Below are positions 35,415 to 46,667 of a DNA stretch of 64,000 nt, piece by piece. Under the pieces are notes generated by a model. That model saw only the letters and a program-made list of their open reading frames with translations, ran no database searches and was not told the origin of the DNA. This DNA comes from Euryodendron excelsum (Eukaryota; Streptophyta; Magnoliopsida; Ericales; Pentaphylacaceae), in the NCBI GenBank assembly GCA_033060915.1, contig CM065381.1, positions 34,419,836-34,483,835 of the forward strand, written 5' to 3'. Each line of letters begins with the position of its first letter. Within the stretch, counting starts at the first letter, position 1. Made by a program: the position numbers and the translations under genes.

Positions 35415-37722
35415 CCTCCTATACACTCATACACTCCCCCATACACTCATACGCTAATCTTCAACCACCCTTCGAAGACTTGAAGAGCTGCCATCCAAAG
35501 CTTGAAGACAACCCTTGAAGACTGAAGAAGAAGATCAAAACAAAGACCGAAGACCGAAGACAAGCAAGGCGTGCAAATTAAAGAAGATTCAATGTAGGCT
35601 CCCTATTTAATTTTCTACACTTCCCCCCTCTCTCTTCTCTCTCCAACCCACTTGGGTTTTCTCTATTTTAATCCTTCATCTCTTTCCCACCCTTTCTTTG
35701 CATGCTTGAAACAAGGAGACTCCCGGTCCATGTGTAGGATTAGATTGTTGGAGAGTCACCGTGTCGGGGGCTTTCTTCTAGTCTAACCAAAGACCACGTG
35801 GGTCCGGCCCCCTTGATTTTGTGGTGAAGCCTTAACCTTGTATGTTCACGACCCCAAATTGCATTGTGCATATCATAGTCTTGCATCTTCCAAAATTCGT
35901 TTTCAAGAAGTTGTTTTCAAAAATCGTTTTCAAACTTGTTTTTAAAATTGCATCAAAAGCTCTTTTTCAAAAACATGTTTTCAAAATCACAATCCTAGGC
36001 TGATTCTAGCCTTTCCATGGCTAGGGTTGCTTTAGGAAAGTGTTACATTAAAAGTGACCTTTTGGTCTATATTTTCAAATCTTATTGTTTTCAAAACCGC
36101 TTTCTTAAAGTGGTTCTAGCCTTCTTATGGTTAGAATTGCTTTAGGAAAGTGAGATATTTTTACACCTTCTAAAAACTCCCTTTAAAAATCTCTTCCTAA
36201 AAATCTCTTTTTCAACATTCTTTCCTAAAACTCCCCTCTTCAAAATTGATTTCAAAAACACCCTTCCAAAATCTATTTTTCAAAACTCCCTTTTTCAACT
36301 CCTTTCCAAAATCCTCTCCCCAAAATCCACTTTTTAAAAACCTTCCCCAAAGATCTTTCCAAAAACTCTCTTTAACAATCTTTAACCAAAAACCTTTCTA
36401 GAAAAACTCTCTCCAAAAAAATCTTTCCAAAAAAAACTCTCTTTCCAAAATCTTCCTTCTAGAAATTCCCCTCTAGGATTTTCCTTCCAAAAACTCCCTC
36501 TTCAAACACACTTTCCAAAAACTCCTTCCTAGGATTCCCTCCTAGAAAATCTACGTTTCTAAAAACACACTTTCTAAAAACCCCTTTTCCTTAGAGCCCA
36601 AGTCAAGCCTTAGAACCCACAATTAGGAAACTCTAAATTTTCTTCCCAAAAACATGGTTTTCAAACTTTGCCCTAAACCTAGGTTTCCAAAATCTTTTGT
36701 TTTCTACATCAAAACTATCCTTGTTTTCAAAACCTATTTTCTACGTCGAAACTAGAATTTTTCAAATTTAGGGTTTCTAGAATCTTCCCTTTCCAAATCC
36801 GTGTCAAATCCTATCTTCCCTTTAGGAAACCGAATCAAATCTCCCCGTTTAGGAAACTAGATCCCGTCCTCCGTTTTTGGAAACAAAATCAAATATTTTC
36901 TTTTAGAAATCAAATCCAATCCCTTCCTAGTCCAAACCTTTCCTACTTCAATTCCTTCCTAAACCATAAGTTTCCTAAACCCAAACTTTAAACCTTTCCT
37001 TAAATTTCAAAATCCAACCCTTTCCTAATTCAAATCCTTCCTAAACTTCTACTTTCCTAAATCTTAAGTTTCCAAAACTTGAACGTAAAAATCTTTCCTA
37101 AACTTTAAAACTCAACTTTCCAATCTTTCCTAATTCTACCCCTTTCCAAAATCATTTTCAAATCCAAGTTTTCAAATCTTTCCTAAACTCAAACCTTTCC
37201 TAATCTTAAGATTTTCTAAAGCTCTAAAACTTTTTAAAATCTTAAACTTTCTAAATTTCAAATCTTTCCAAATTCAAAACTTTCTAAATTCTAAACTTTC
37301 CTAAACCTCAAATCTTTCCAAATCTAAGACTTTCTTAAGTTGAAACTTTCTTAATTCAAACATTTCCTAAAATGAAAACTTTCCTAATTTCGAAACCTTC
37401 CAAAAATGACACTTTCCTAATTCGAAACTTTCTTAATCCAAATCTTTCCTAAATTCCAAGTTCCCAAATCTTCCACGACCTTTCCAAGTCCAACATTCCA
37501 ATCCAATCTTTCTTAATCTCAAGTCTTTCCTAGGTCTCCTATCTTTCCTAAGTCTAGGTTTCCTAAACCTCCATCTTTCCAAAACTAAGTCTTTCCAAAA
37601 TCTATCTCTTCAAATCAAAGTCCAATCTTCTCCATTTCAATTTCCAATCTCTTCTTCTAATTTCAAATCAAATCCAATTTCCAATTCAATCTTTTTCTTC
37701 CAATTCAACCTTCTATTTTCAA

Positions 37723-37775
37723 TCGGACTCTTGTCCGAACTACGACTAACCTGATTCCCCCAAAGGGATACGTAG
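37723..37775 (+). promoter_or_regulatory. Pair of adjacent stem-loops in the transcribed part of LTR D
   Basis: Hairpin one: TCGGAC-tctt-GTCCGA. Hairpin two: outer arms CTACG (37740-37744) and CGTAG (37771-37775), inner TCCC/GGGA. Present in C and E, reversed in H near 60735-60785, and altered in B and F. Similar GAACTACG...TACGTAGGC sequences are, to my recollection, common in LTRs of plant Tat elements; this was not searched. Confidence 0.6.
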
Positions 37776-38415
37776 GCAACCTCCATAGGTGCGGTCACAA
37801 TACTTTTCAAACTTTCAATTCCACCCTCATGGGTGCGGTTTTCAAAATCTTTTCAAATCTCAAATTCTAATCTATTTTCAAATTTCAATTTCAAAATTTC
37901 TATTTTCAAATTCCTATTTCCAAGTTTTCAAACTTTTCAATTTCAATTCCATCGCTTCAAGTCTATTTTCAAATCAAATCAATTTCTTTTCAAATCAATT
38001 TCTATTTTTCAATTCTCTTAACTTGCACTTGCATATCATGCATCATGCTAAATTAGTTTTCAAGCATTGTTTTTCCAAAGTGAATGGGATTGAACTATAG
38101 TTAGTTAAATACTCTCATAGGTGAATCTAGGGTAGATTGACATGTAGGTACCGAAAGGGCGGGGTAGGGTGATAGCTTAGTGCGTCTTCCCTGCACGTAA
38201 CCAACCTCCGAACCTAGGATCACTAATTTCAAAGACCAAAAGGAGTTATTTTTCCAAAAATGGCTAAATGTTTTCCAAAGGTTGCCAAACAACCCGTTTT
38301 CCTAAAAAACCCTCTCTGGAGGATGTTTTCCAAAATCGTTTTTCAAAAACCCTAAGTGTAGTCTTCGGATTACTCTTAGTTTTTAGGTGACCTAACTCAC
38401 CTTAATCAAGTTAGG

Positions 38416-38426
38416 TGGCGACTCCG
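38416..38426 (+). repeat. Copy of the PBS core inside U5
   Basis: TGGCGACTCCG, identical to the first 11 nt of the PBS at 38579, lies 163 bp upstream of it. Also in E (54526-54536), F (58910, last base A), and H (60112-60122, reverse); lost from B by deletion. It directly follows GTTAGG, the third arm of a set of alternative inverted repeats (TTAGGT, ACCTAA, GTTAGGT) at about 38380-38416. Confidence 0.85.
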
Positions 38427-38578
38427 AATCTTTTTCAAAAGCCCTTTATTCAAACCTGTTTTCAATTCAAACCTAGTCGCACTCATTCTTCTAGGAGGGT
38501 GAGTTCTAACGAGAGAGTACAGCATTTTTTCCGCTTGGGTGAGTATTCCTCGAGTGCGAAAAATCTGGGCGCGACAGC

Positions 38579-38596
38579 TGGCGACTCCGTTGGGGA
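38579..38596 (+). other. Primer binding site of the pol-bearing Tat element
   Basis: TGGCGACTCCGTTGGGGA, two bases after the LTR end GCGCGACA (38576). Its complement ends GGAGTCGCCA, as for the 3' end of a tRNA with CCA. Ogre-type elements are described as using tRNA-Arg; which tRNA matches here needs a search of the host tRNAs. Confidence 0.88.
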
Positions 38597-39999
38597 CACT
38601 TAGAGGGTTAGGCCGTTAATCATGTCTTTTTACCCTTCACCCATGTAGAGTCTTCAATTAATTTGGTTCAATCCTATTCACTTTAAATTTTCAAAACTAA
38701 ATTTTCAAAATTGTTTTCAAAAAACATACATTTATTCATATTATCTTGTATTATGTTTGTCATCCATATACTGACACTTGCATCTTTGTTTTGTAGGTGC
38801 ACCTTATGTTTAAACATTATTAACTGCTTTGCATGAATGTGATGTATAGGATGAATGGGAGTTGTTGGGCCCTTTCCTCCACTTTTAAAAATCACACACA
38901 CACTGCATGTGCACTTGCATTCTGCATACTTGCATACCCTGATATGTCCTTTCTAGTTAGAAAGGGGGAATGGTATATTGGTTGTGGGCAAGATGATGTG
39001 TCAGTTTCTTCGCCTACGGCCTCTTGATGGTTCCCCCACTCGGATCACCAACCGATCATGGCACCACCTCGGGGAGTGGGCCTAGGTTTGAAGATCCGGG
39101 GACCGAGCCTTTTTAGGACGCATTAGTCAACCCTTAACCTCATACTCATATAGACACCATGCATAGCCGAACCTCTGCCGGATTTAGGACACGAGCACCT
39201 TTTCAAAATCACGGAGGAAAGGGCGACTGCTCTTACTTTCATTTATGCCTGCTGTTATAATGCTTGTATTTATACTGTTATAATGCTTGTCTAACTGTTC
39301 ATGTATGCTTGTAATTTCTCTCCTTATACTTTTTGCATATTCATGTTCATGCATTTAATATCCCATGTCAAGACAAGAGTTCCAAGTAACTCAAGTCACT
39401 GCATTCTCATGCATATGATCAACCCATTGAGAGTGACACTAACGTCACTCTCCCTTGCATTGAACCTACCCAAACCCTAGGGGTTCCCGCGTAACCCTAA
39501 AGACTCATTGCATACATCTCGATTCACTCCATAAGAGGGGCCCCAATTCCTCTATGCTTACGGAGATAGGGTTGCCAAGAAGACAAGGGACAATCAATTA
39601 ACAAGGTCTCTCAGCGACCTCCTCAACATCAAATCCAAGGATGGCGAATCCGAAGACTCAAGAGTAGTTTAGGTTTTCCCTTTTGTAAAATTAGATAGGT
39701 GGAAGTCCAAAGGAAAATGTTCCCCCTCCCCCTATTAAAATGTATTTCAATTCTTTTGTATCTTAAACCCAAAATTTAATGTACGTTTTTATTTTTATGA
39801 ATGAATGCATGAATGGCAGAAGGCTCCTCCCTGACGGTAAGGTGTCTACATACAGGGGCAAACTCGTTATCTCCAAAAGTGAGCCAATACATCATGACTA
39901 GTTTCCCTTTTTAAGAGGGGTACCTTAGGACATGCATTGCATAGATTTCTCCAGGAACCAAACTCTAATTTGCAACTGTTGTCGTCATTGTTATAGGTA
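38597..39999 (+). other. Internal 5' leader of the pol-bearing Tat element
   Basis: Non-coding. The right part (39.3-39.9 kb) matches the leader of A1 at 1-700. In A1 gag begins after this leader. Here the leader passes straight to a frame that encodes the gag tail and protease, so the gag core was lost at about 39990-40000. Together with R and U5 this gives a predicted leader of about 4.7 kb before the first long frame. Confidence 0.65.
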
Positions 40000-41650
40000 A
40001 TGAATACTAGTCCAACTTCCTCTATAATAGTGAAGGCCATGGGTTACAAGCTTCAGGAAAACATACCATTGAGAAGCGGGAATGCAAGCAGGAACCCCCT
40101 GTGCAACACGCTTACCACAATCTCAGAAGGGACAATTCCTGCCTTAGAGGAGCCCAAATACCAAAATCCTTCCTTCCTAACCACGCAATCTTATCTCCCT
40201 GACATGAACTTAACCATAGGAGCCTTACTAGACCCTTCCCCTTGTCCCCTTATCCTCAATACGTTGTTCGAACCTGAACCCATGATCACTATGGCTCGAC
40301 CTGAACCTCAAACCAATAACCATGGAAACACACGACCTAAACTACCTTTAGTCTTGCCAAAGAAGGTAAATGTGCCCACCACTCTACCCGTCCTCACCAA
40401 CCCTTCAGCTGTAGCAATCCCTTCGCTTGTAAACCCAAGGATAACTCTTCCCACCATAACCCAAACACCAATACCCAGTCTTCATAACGTCCCATGGAAT
40501 TACACACCTGATAAGGGCATCGGAGAGCCCGTAACAGAAATAGGGGGAATGACTCGGTCAGGGCGCCTTTATACCTCTATTGAAGTGGAAAGAAAAAGGA
40601 AGGGTAAGGATAAAGAAGGAGAGTGCTCCAACCAGCCAACAGATCAGGAGATGTCAGAATTTACCAAAGCTTTAGGAAATGTCGATTATGATATCATGGA
40701 ACAGCTTAGGAAAGCCCCAGCCCATATTTCGATGTTGGGTCTGCTGCTCACTTCTGAGGTGCACCGAAATGCTTTAATAAAGATCCTCAAGGATGCTCAT
40801 GTGCCCGAGAGTTTCACGCCAGACAATCTACATGACATGGTCAGTCTCATTATGGCCCCAAACATCATCACTTTCTCTGATGACGAGATTCCGGCTGATG
40901 GAACAGGTCATACTCGGGCTTTGCATATCGCTGTAAGAACAAGAGGAAGAATGGTGGCCAAAGTATTGATAGATAATGGGTCGGCATTGAACGTGTGCCC
41001 GTATTCTACTCTGGAAAGGTTGGGAATGGACCAACTTATTTGAAAAATAGTGGTATGATCATTCGTACCTTTGATGGATCTAGGAGGGAAGCCATGGGAG
41101 AAATTGAAATGCCTGTTGAGATAGGACCAGTAACCTTCACGATTAAATTTCAAGTTTTACACATTTCGGCTGTCTATAACTTGCTGTTAGGAAGGCCCTG
41201 GATTCATTCGGCAGAAGCAGTTCCTTCTAGTCTTCATCAGAAAGTCAAGCTCATCGTGGGCTCCAAACTAATCGCTATTTTCGCCGAAAAAGAGCTTGCC
41301 GTATACAAAGCTGACATCATTGCATCAGACGCTGAACTGCCCTCTTGTTTTCAATCATTTGAATATACACTGTCGTGCAGAAGGAAGATCAGGTGAAGCC
41401 AAATTATTCCAAGAACTCTCAGATGGTAGTACGGTACTTTAAAGAAAATGGTTTCCATCCGGGTAAAGGCTTAGGGAGATGTTTACAAGGAAGACCAGAA
41501 ATCGTAAAAATACCGTCAGCTGAACCCACCTTTGGGTTGGGATATGAACCCACGAAAAGAGAAAGAATAGAAGCAGCGCAGAAGAAACGGGCTGATAAGA
41601 AAGCTGTCATGGAGCTCTCGGACCAATTCAAGCAGTTAGACATTAAATAA
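40000..41650 (+). pseudogene. Gag C-terminal tail, protease and G-patch-like region of the Tat element
   Basis: A 347-codon frame (40000-41043) starts with a proline-rich region without the usual gag core (no F..LTG.A..W.. pattern). It then has GGMTRSGRLYTS (about 40545-40580), ISMLGLLLTSEVHRNALIKIL and the protease box VLIDNGSALNVCP (about 40963-41000), the D-N-G-S form typical of Tat proteases. The frame shifts near 41000-41040; protease continues to 41396 (FQVLHISAVYNLLLGRPWIHSAEAV), and a second shift near 41380 leads to NGFHPGKGLGRCLQGRPE, a G-patch-like segment known next to proteases in this lineage. Two frameshifts make it inactive unless recoded. The start at 40000 is the first ATG after the leader. 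Confidence 0.8.
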
Positions 41651-41951
41651 TAAGAAGAGAAAAGTCCAAGGAGAAGCGCCCGTCATGACAATCAGCATCG
41701 GAGTAACCCAAGATGGATCCATTCGAGCGATGTTGCCAGGCAAAAAGTTACATAATTGGGCCAGCCAAGACATCATCTGTGCTCACAAGTTTCGGTACAA
41801 AGCCCGTTAGAGCGAGACCCTGGAGCAACTGATTCGCCATAAACTTTGTCCTTTTAAATTTATTTGTCTTAACTTTTTAAAAGCAAGTTATCAATGAATA
41901 AAATAATATCCCTTTCTTGCCTGATTTATTGTACACTATTTTCCATGCCAG
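41651..41951 (+). other. Intron-like spacer between protease and RT
   Basis: AT-rich towards its right end, with a pyrimidine-rich run ending TTTTCCATGCCAG (AG at 41950-41951), directly before a long open frame. Ogre elements are described as having an intron between protease and RT. No donor site can be chosen with confidence; the first part, TGGGCCAGCCAAGACATC, may still encode the gag-pro tail. Splicing is inference. Confidence 0.4.
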
Positions 41952-44900
41952 GGACCCTTGCATCCAATATCCTACTCAGCTAATCCAGGGAATGCCAATC
42001 TTGATGAATGATGACTTGAACACCGAGTTTGATTACCAACAACTGGGGATTGAAGAAGATGTAAATTTTACAGAGGAGGTGCTAGAGGAAATTCGAGAAC
42101 AAATAGAAAGACATGAGAATCGTAATACCCCAAACATTGAGGAAATGGAAACCGTTAATCTGGGAAAAGAAGGGGATCCGAAGGAGCTTAGAATCGGTAC
42201 GGGCCTAGATCAATGGCAGTGCAAAGAGTTATTGGAACTTTTGCGTGCATACTTGGATGTTTTCGCATGGTCCTATCAAGACATGCCCGGACTAGATGAA
42301 TCCATTGTCGAACATAGACTACCTTTGGACCCGCAGATGAAGCCCTTTAAGTAGAAGCTAAGGAGATTGAAACCCGAATGGAGCCTGAAGATTAAGGAGG
42401 AGGTGATTAAACAATTCCAGGCAGGATTTCTGCAAGTGGTAGAGTATCCTCAATGGCTGGCTAATAATGTCCTGGTACCCAAGAAAGATGGCAAGGTGCG
42501 GATGTGCATTGACTTTCGGGACTTCAACAGGGCCAGTCCAAAGGATGATTTTCCTCTTCCCCACATAGATTTGCTTGTTGACAACACGGCCAGTCATGGA
42601 ATGTTTTCCTTCATGGATGGTTTTTCGGGCTATAATCAGATCAAGTTGGCTGAAGAAGATCGGGAGAAGACTGCTTTCATTACCCCCTGGGGAGTATACT
42701 GTTATAAGGTCATGCCATTCGGTCTTCGCAACGCAGGGGCAGCCTACCAAAAAGCCATGGTAACTTTATTCCATGACATGATGCATCAGGAAGTAGAGAT
42801 CTATGTGAATGACATGATCGTCAAGTCTAAGCAACGGAAGGATCACTTGCTCAACTTGCGGAAGGTGTTTGATCGCCTCCATAAATATCAGCTTAAGTTA
42901 AATCCGGCCAAATGCACGTTCGGAGTATCTTTAGGGAAATTGTTGGGATTTATAGTCAATGAAAAGGGGATAGAGGTTGATCCTGCCAAGGTGAAGTCCA
43001 TTGTTGAAATGCCTACACCAAAAGGGGAAAAGGAGGTTCGGTCTTTCCTAGGAAAGTTGAACTTTATTAGCAGGTTCATCGCCCAAATGACCCACCTGTG
43101 CGAACCTATTTTCAAGCTCCTTAAGAAAGACGTTCCAAAGGAGTGGGATGATAACTGTCAAATGGTGTTTGAGAAAATTAAAGAATATCTTCGAAATCCC
43201 CCTATCCTAGTGGCACCAACCCCGGGGCATCCTTTGCTGATGTACATGACAGTGTTAGATACTTCTATGGGATGTGTCCTGGGGCAACATGATGAAACGG
43301 GGAGAAAAGAGCAAGCCATTTACTACCTTAGTAAGAAATTTCTGCCATATGAAGCGAAGTATTCCGATCTCGAGAAAACTTGTTGTGCATTAGCCTGGGC
43401 AACTCATAGGCTTTGACACTACATGCTCTATCATACCATATTCCTCATCTCACAAATGGATCCCCTCAAGTATATATTCGAGAAACCAACCCTGTCCAGC
43501 AGAATTGCTCGATGGCACATGATCCTGTCAGAATTCAACATTGTGTTCACTACCCGTAAAGCAGTCAAGGGGCAGGTGATAGCTGATTATCTGGCTGAGA
43601 ACCCCATTGATGATTATCAATCCATGGAGCCCCAATTTCCTGATGAAAATATACTATGCGTTGATGGTACGTTTGAAGAACAAGAACCAGCTGGGTGGAA
43701 GATGTTTTTTGACGGCGCTGCTAATAAAAGGGTAGCTGGCATTGGGGTAGTAGTAGTGTCAAGAACCGGCAGTCATTATCCCATTGTAGTTAAGTTACAA
43801 CTTGAACTCTGTACTAATAACATCGCCGAATATGAGGCTTGCATCCTGGGGTTAAGATTGGCATTAGAAATGAAGATTGATGAATTGGTTGTTCTCGGAG
43901 ATTCAGATTTGGTCATTCAGCAATCCAAGGACGTGTATCAAACTTGAGACGCCAAACTCTCCCCGTATCATCAACAGGTCAAGGACTTGTGTCAGCTATT
44001 CAAAAGCGTGGATTTTCGTCACGTGCCCCGAATAGAGAATAGCTTCGCCGATGCCTTGGCTACATTAGCTGCAGCAATCAAGGTCGACAGTGGCACTGAA
44101 ATACCCCCTCTACAAATCTTCACCAGGGATGTCCCCTCTTATTGTCTGCATACAATTATCGAACCTCCCGAGAAACCGTGGTTTTATGACATCCAAAGGT
44201 ATATTCAAACCAGGACGTTCCCTGATGCAGCAACATAACGCGATAGGAAGACCATTTGTCGTTTGGCGGGACACTATTTCATGGCTGGAAATGAGCTTTT
44301 CAGGAGATCATGGTTCGGACCTCTAAGATGTGTCAATGCCGCCGAAGCTAAAGTTATCATGGAGGAAGTGTATGAGGGAGTTTGTGGCCCCTACATGAAT
44401 GGCCACATGCTTGCGAAGAAGATTCTCCGGACAGGGTATTACTGGTCAACAATGGAGTCAGATTGCATTAGATACGTTCTTCGGTGTCACAAATGTCAGA
44501 TACATGGGGATAAGATCAAAGCACCACCGTCTGAGCTCCATTCTATGTCTGTCCCATGGCCATTTTCTATGTGGGGGATAGATATGATTGGTCCTATCAC
44601 TCCTAAAGCTTCCAACGACCATCGCTTCATCCTGGTCGCCATTGATTATTTCACTAAATGGGTGGAAGCCGTCTCTTACGTCCATGTCACCAAGAAGGTC
44701 GTAGAAAGGTTCATAAAAAATTACATCATCTGCCGGTATGGGATTCCCGAGTCACTCATTACTGATAATGCTTCCAATCTGAACAACGAATTGATATCAA
44801 AGCTATGCCAAACATTTCGCATTACTCACCGGAATTCGGTCACTTACCGGCCCCAGATGAATGGGGCAGTAGAAGCAGCCAACAAGAATATTAAGAGAAT

Positions 44901-45423
44901 ACTCTAAAAAATGATTGACAATTACAAGGATTGGCATGAGAAGCTTCCGTTTGCATTGATGGCTTACCGAACTACTATGAGGGTCTCCACTGGAAGCACC
45001 CCTTTTGAGCTAGTTTACGGCACCGAGGCAGTCATCCCTGTTGAGATTGAGATTCCTTCTTTACGAATCTTGACAGAAGCCAAGTTAGACGAAGCATGAT
45101 GGATTAAAGACCGATATGCTCAACTCTGTTTGCTGGATGAGAAGCGGTTGGCTGTAGTTTATCACGCTCAATGTTACAGAAGGCGAATGGCCAGAGCATT
45201 TGATAAGAAGGTACGACCTCGATCATTCCAGCCGGGGGATTTAGTGCTCAAGAAAGTGTTCCCCCATCAGGAGACAGCACAAGGAAAGTTTTCTCCAAAC
45301 TACGAAGGGCCATTCATGGTAAAGAAAGTCTTGTCTGGAGGAGCTCTCGTTTTGGAGGAAATGGATGGCCAAGAATTTCCTAGCCCATTGAATTCAGATG
45401 CTGTCAAACACTACTACATATGA
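41917..45423 (+). pseudogene. pol: pol of the Tat element: RT, RNase H, second RNase H, integrase, with six in-frame stops
   Basis: One reading frame with no frameshift over 3.5 kb, broken by stops at 42352, 43414, 43945, 44236, 44905 and 45097. RT (about 42440-43050) has LVPKKDGKVRMCIDFRDFN, FPLPHIDLLVD and MPFGLRNAGAAYQ. Its catalytic box reads YVND (42802-42813), with Asn where the first Asp of YVDD belongs. RNase H follows (LGQHDETGRKEQAIYYLSK), then a second, Tat-specific RNase H (about 43690-43940) with FDGAA, AEYEA and GDSDL. Integrase has the CHKC part of the zinc site (first His seems to be Tyr, EEVYEGVCG), the core residues in WGIDMIGPI, ITDNASNL and NGAVEAANKNIKR, and a C-terminal FQPGDLVLKKV region to 45423. 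Inactive as it stands. Confidence 0.9.
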
Positions 45424-46094
45424 TTCCAAAAGCTAGACCTTTGGTTTCTGTAAAGAAGCAATAAAACCTACTCTCCTCATTCTCCATTAATCAATAAGGT
45501 AGTGTTTTAAAGTTAAAGCTCTATGGACTAAACAATCTAATTCCAAGATGACGAGGGGCCCTTATTTCATTTTCTGTCCAATTAAAATGCATATATATAA
45601 ACTTTGTCAAACCTTTAGAGCCGGTTACTTTCTTTCAGAAGTATTCCCCCAATAAAGTGATCATATTAAGCAGAGGAACTGAAAAAAAAAAAAAAAAAAA
45701 AAAAAAGGGCCCTTGAAGTACTTCTTTAAGTTTGCACAAATATTGGTATTAACATCAATAGCCAAAAAAAAAAAAAGGCTGTGTAATAAGATACCCAAGG
45801 AAAGATGGGAATACGCAGGAAAAGTGCCATTGAACCAAAAAACTATCAAAGGTGATCACTAGTAGAGTGGTAGGTTTGAGCCTTTTTCTTTTTCTTTCGA
45901 AAGTAAATACCAACACCATAACCCCTAAAAAGTCCTCTCAGATTGGAATTAAATTGATTAGTCCAAATGAGCTTGCTAAATATGCCATGAACTGGAAAAT
46001 GATGCAAGTAGCGTTTAGGGGCTTCTCAACAGAAACCCGAGACCAAGCTGAGGAAAGAGAGAGAAGGAAGAGAGAAAAGTTAAGCGCTTCCCGA

Positions 46095-46247
46095 GGATGC
46101 GGTGAAAACCTGAAAGGGCGCCGTGGGTAAAAAGGTAGGGATGTGGCAAGATACAAAACTGTCAACCCTGGCAAAAACCTGCAAAGGCGCCTTGGTGCAA
46201 AAATGACAGAGCTGGGACTGGTGAAAACCCTCTGGGGCACTAGTAGC
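46095..46247 (+). repeat. Three copies of a GGTGAAAACC...GGCGCC...GCAAAAA unit
   Basis: Cores at 46101 (GGTGAAAACCTGAAAGGGCG), 46170 (GGCAAAAACCTGCAAAGGCG) and 46220 (GGTGAAAACCCTCTGGGGCA), spaced 69 and 50 bp, each followed by a G-rich turn and G(C/T)AAAAA. Comparable repeats are, from memory, common after integrase in plant Tat elements; not searched. Confidence 0.6.
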
Positions 46248-46263
46248 AAAAAAAAAAAAAAAA

Positions 46264-46299
<36 letters not shown>

Positions 46300-46303
46300 G
46301 GGG
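46248..46303. repeat. A16 followed by G35 homopolymer tract
   Basis: 16 A (46248-46263), 35 G (46264-46298), then TGGGG. It can form G-quadruplexes and is a likely site of length error in cloning, replication or assembly. Confidence 0.9.
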
Positions 46304-46667
46304 TAAGAACAAGGGATTTAGATGTAAAAAAATAACTCGAGCTACTACATTCCCCAGAAGTTAAGGTATGAAAGCAACGGTGTAAAAGTCGAAAGGCATC
46401 TCGAAAGGCATTCTCCGGTTTAGCCCAGTTAGGGTTAAAAGAAGCAGAGGTCCCTTTCACGGAACAGTCAATGAGTCAAAAAAATCAAACAAAGGGGAGT
46501 TATTTTTCATTAAACTGCAATTCTCATTTAATTTTTCTCAAATTTGTTACTATACTAATCATGCAGAAAAATCATACCAAAAGCACGGGAGGTCATGAAT
46601 TCATAAGATAAAAGGGGCATAACACTAAACAAAGTATGTTTTTCTACAAACGCAGAAATCAGCGGAT

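Larger units (their letters stand above)
33498..38576 (+). repeat. LTR D: 5' LTR of the pol-bearing Tat element
   Basis: 5079 bp, TGTAAGCACCCC to GCGCGACA, followed at once by the PBS. In order: a hairpin GGGCCTG-T-CAGGCCC at 33625-33639; hairpin arrays (33735-33845 and 34000-34350); four about 156-bp repeats (34400-35020); three GGCGCC palindromes (35175-35275); TATA box (35289); telobox-like motifs; a G-poor region (36.17-37.70 kb); U5 hairpins (37723-37775); alternative hairpins and a PBS-like motif (38380-38426). If transcription starts about 30 bp after the TATA box, U3 is about 1.8 kb and R plus U5 about 3.25 kb. Confidence 0.92.
45424..46667 (+). other. Spacer between pol and the antisense ORF of the Tat element
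   Basis: Non-coding. It includes A-rich tracts (45680-45707, 45761-45775), a block shared with the spacers of A1 and A2, three copies of a GGTGAAAACC-type repeat, and the A16/G35 tract. Short frames here come from homopolymers or repeats. Confidence 0.65.

Noticed and set aside
37789..38100. Phenylalanine/serine-rich small proteins in U5 (also 53915-54224 and 60413-60768)
   Set aside because: They lie in a low-complexity G-poor stretch of LTRs, in different frames between copies, with no start conserved across B and F.
46080..46460. Reverse-strand proline-rich frames and a glycine-rich forward frame
   Set aside because: They are translations of the A16/G35 tract.
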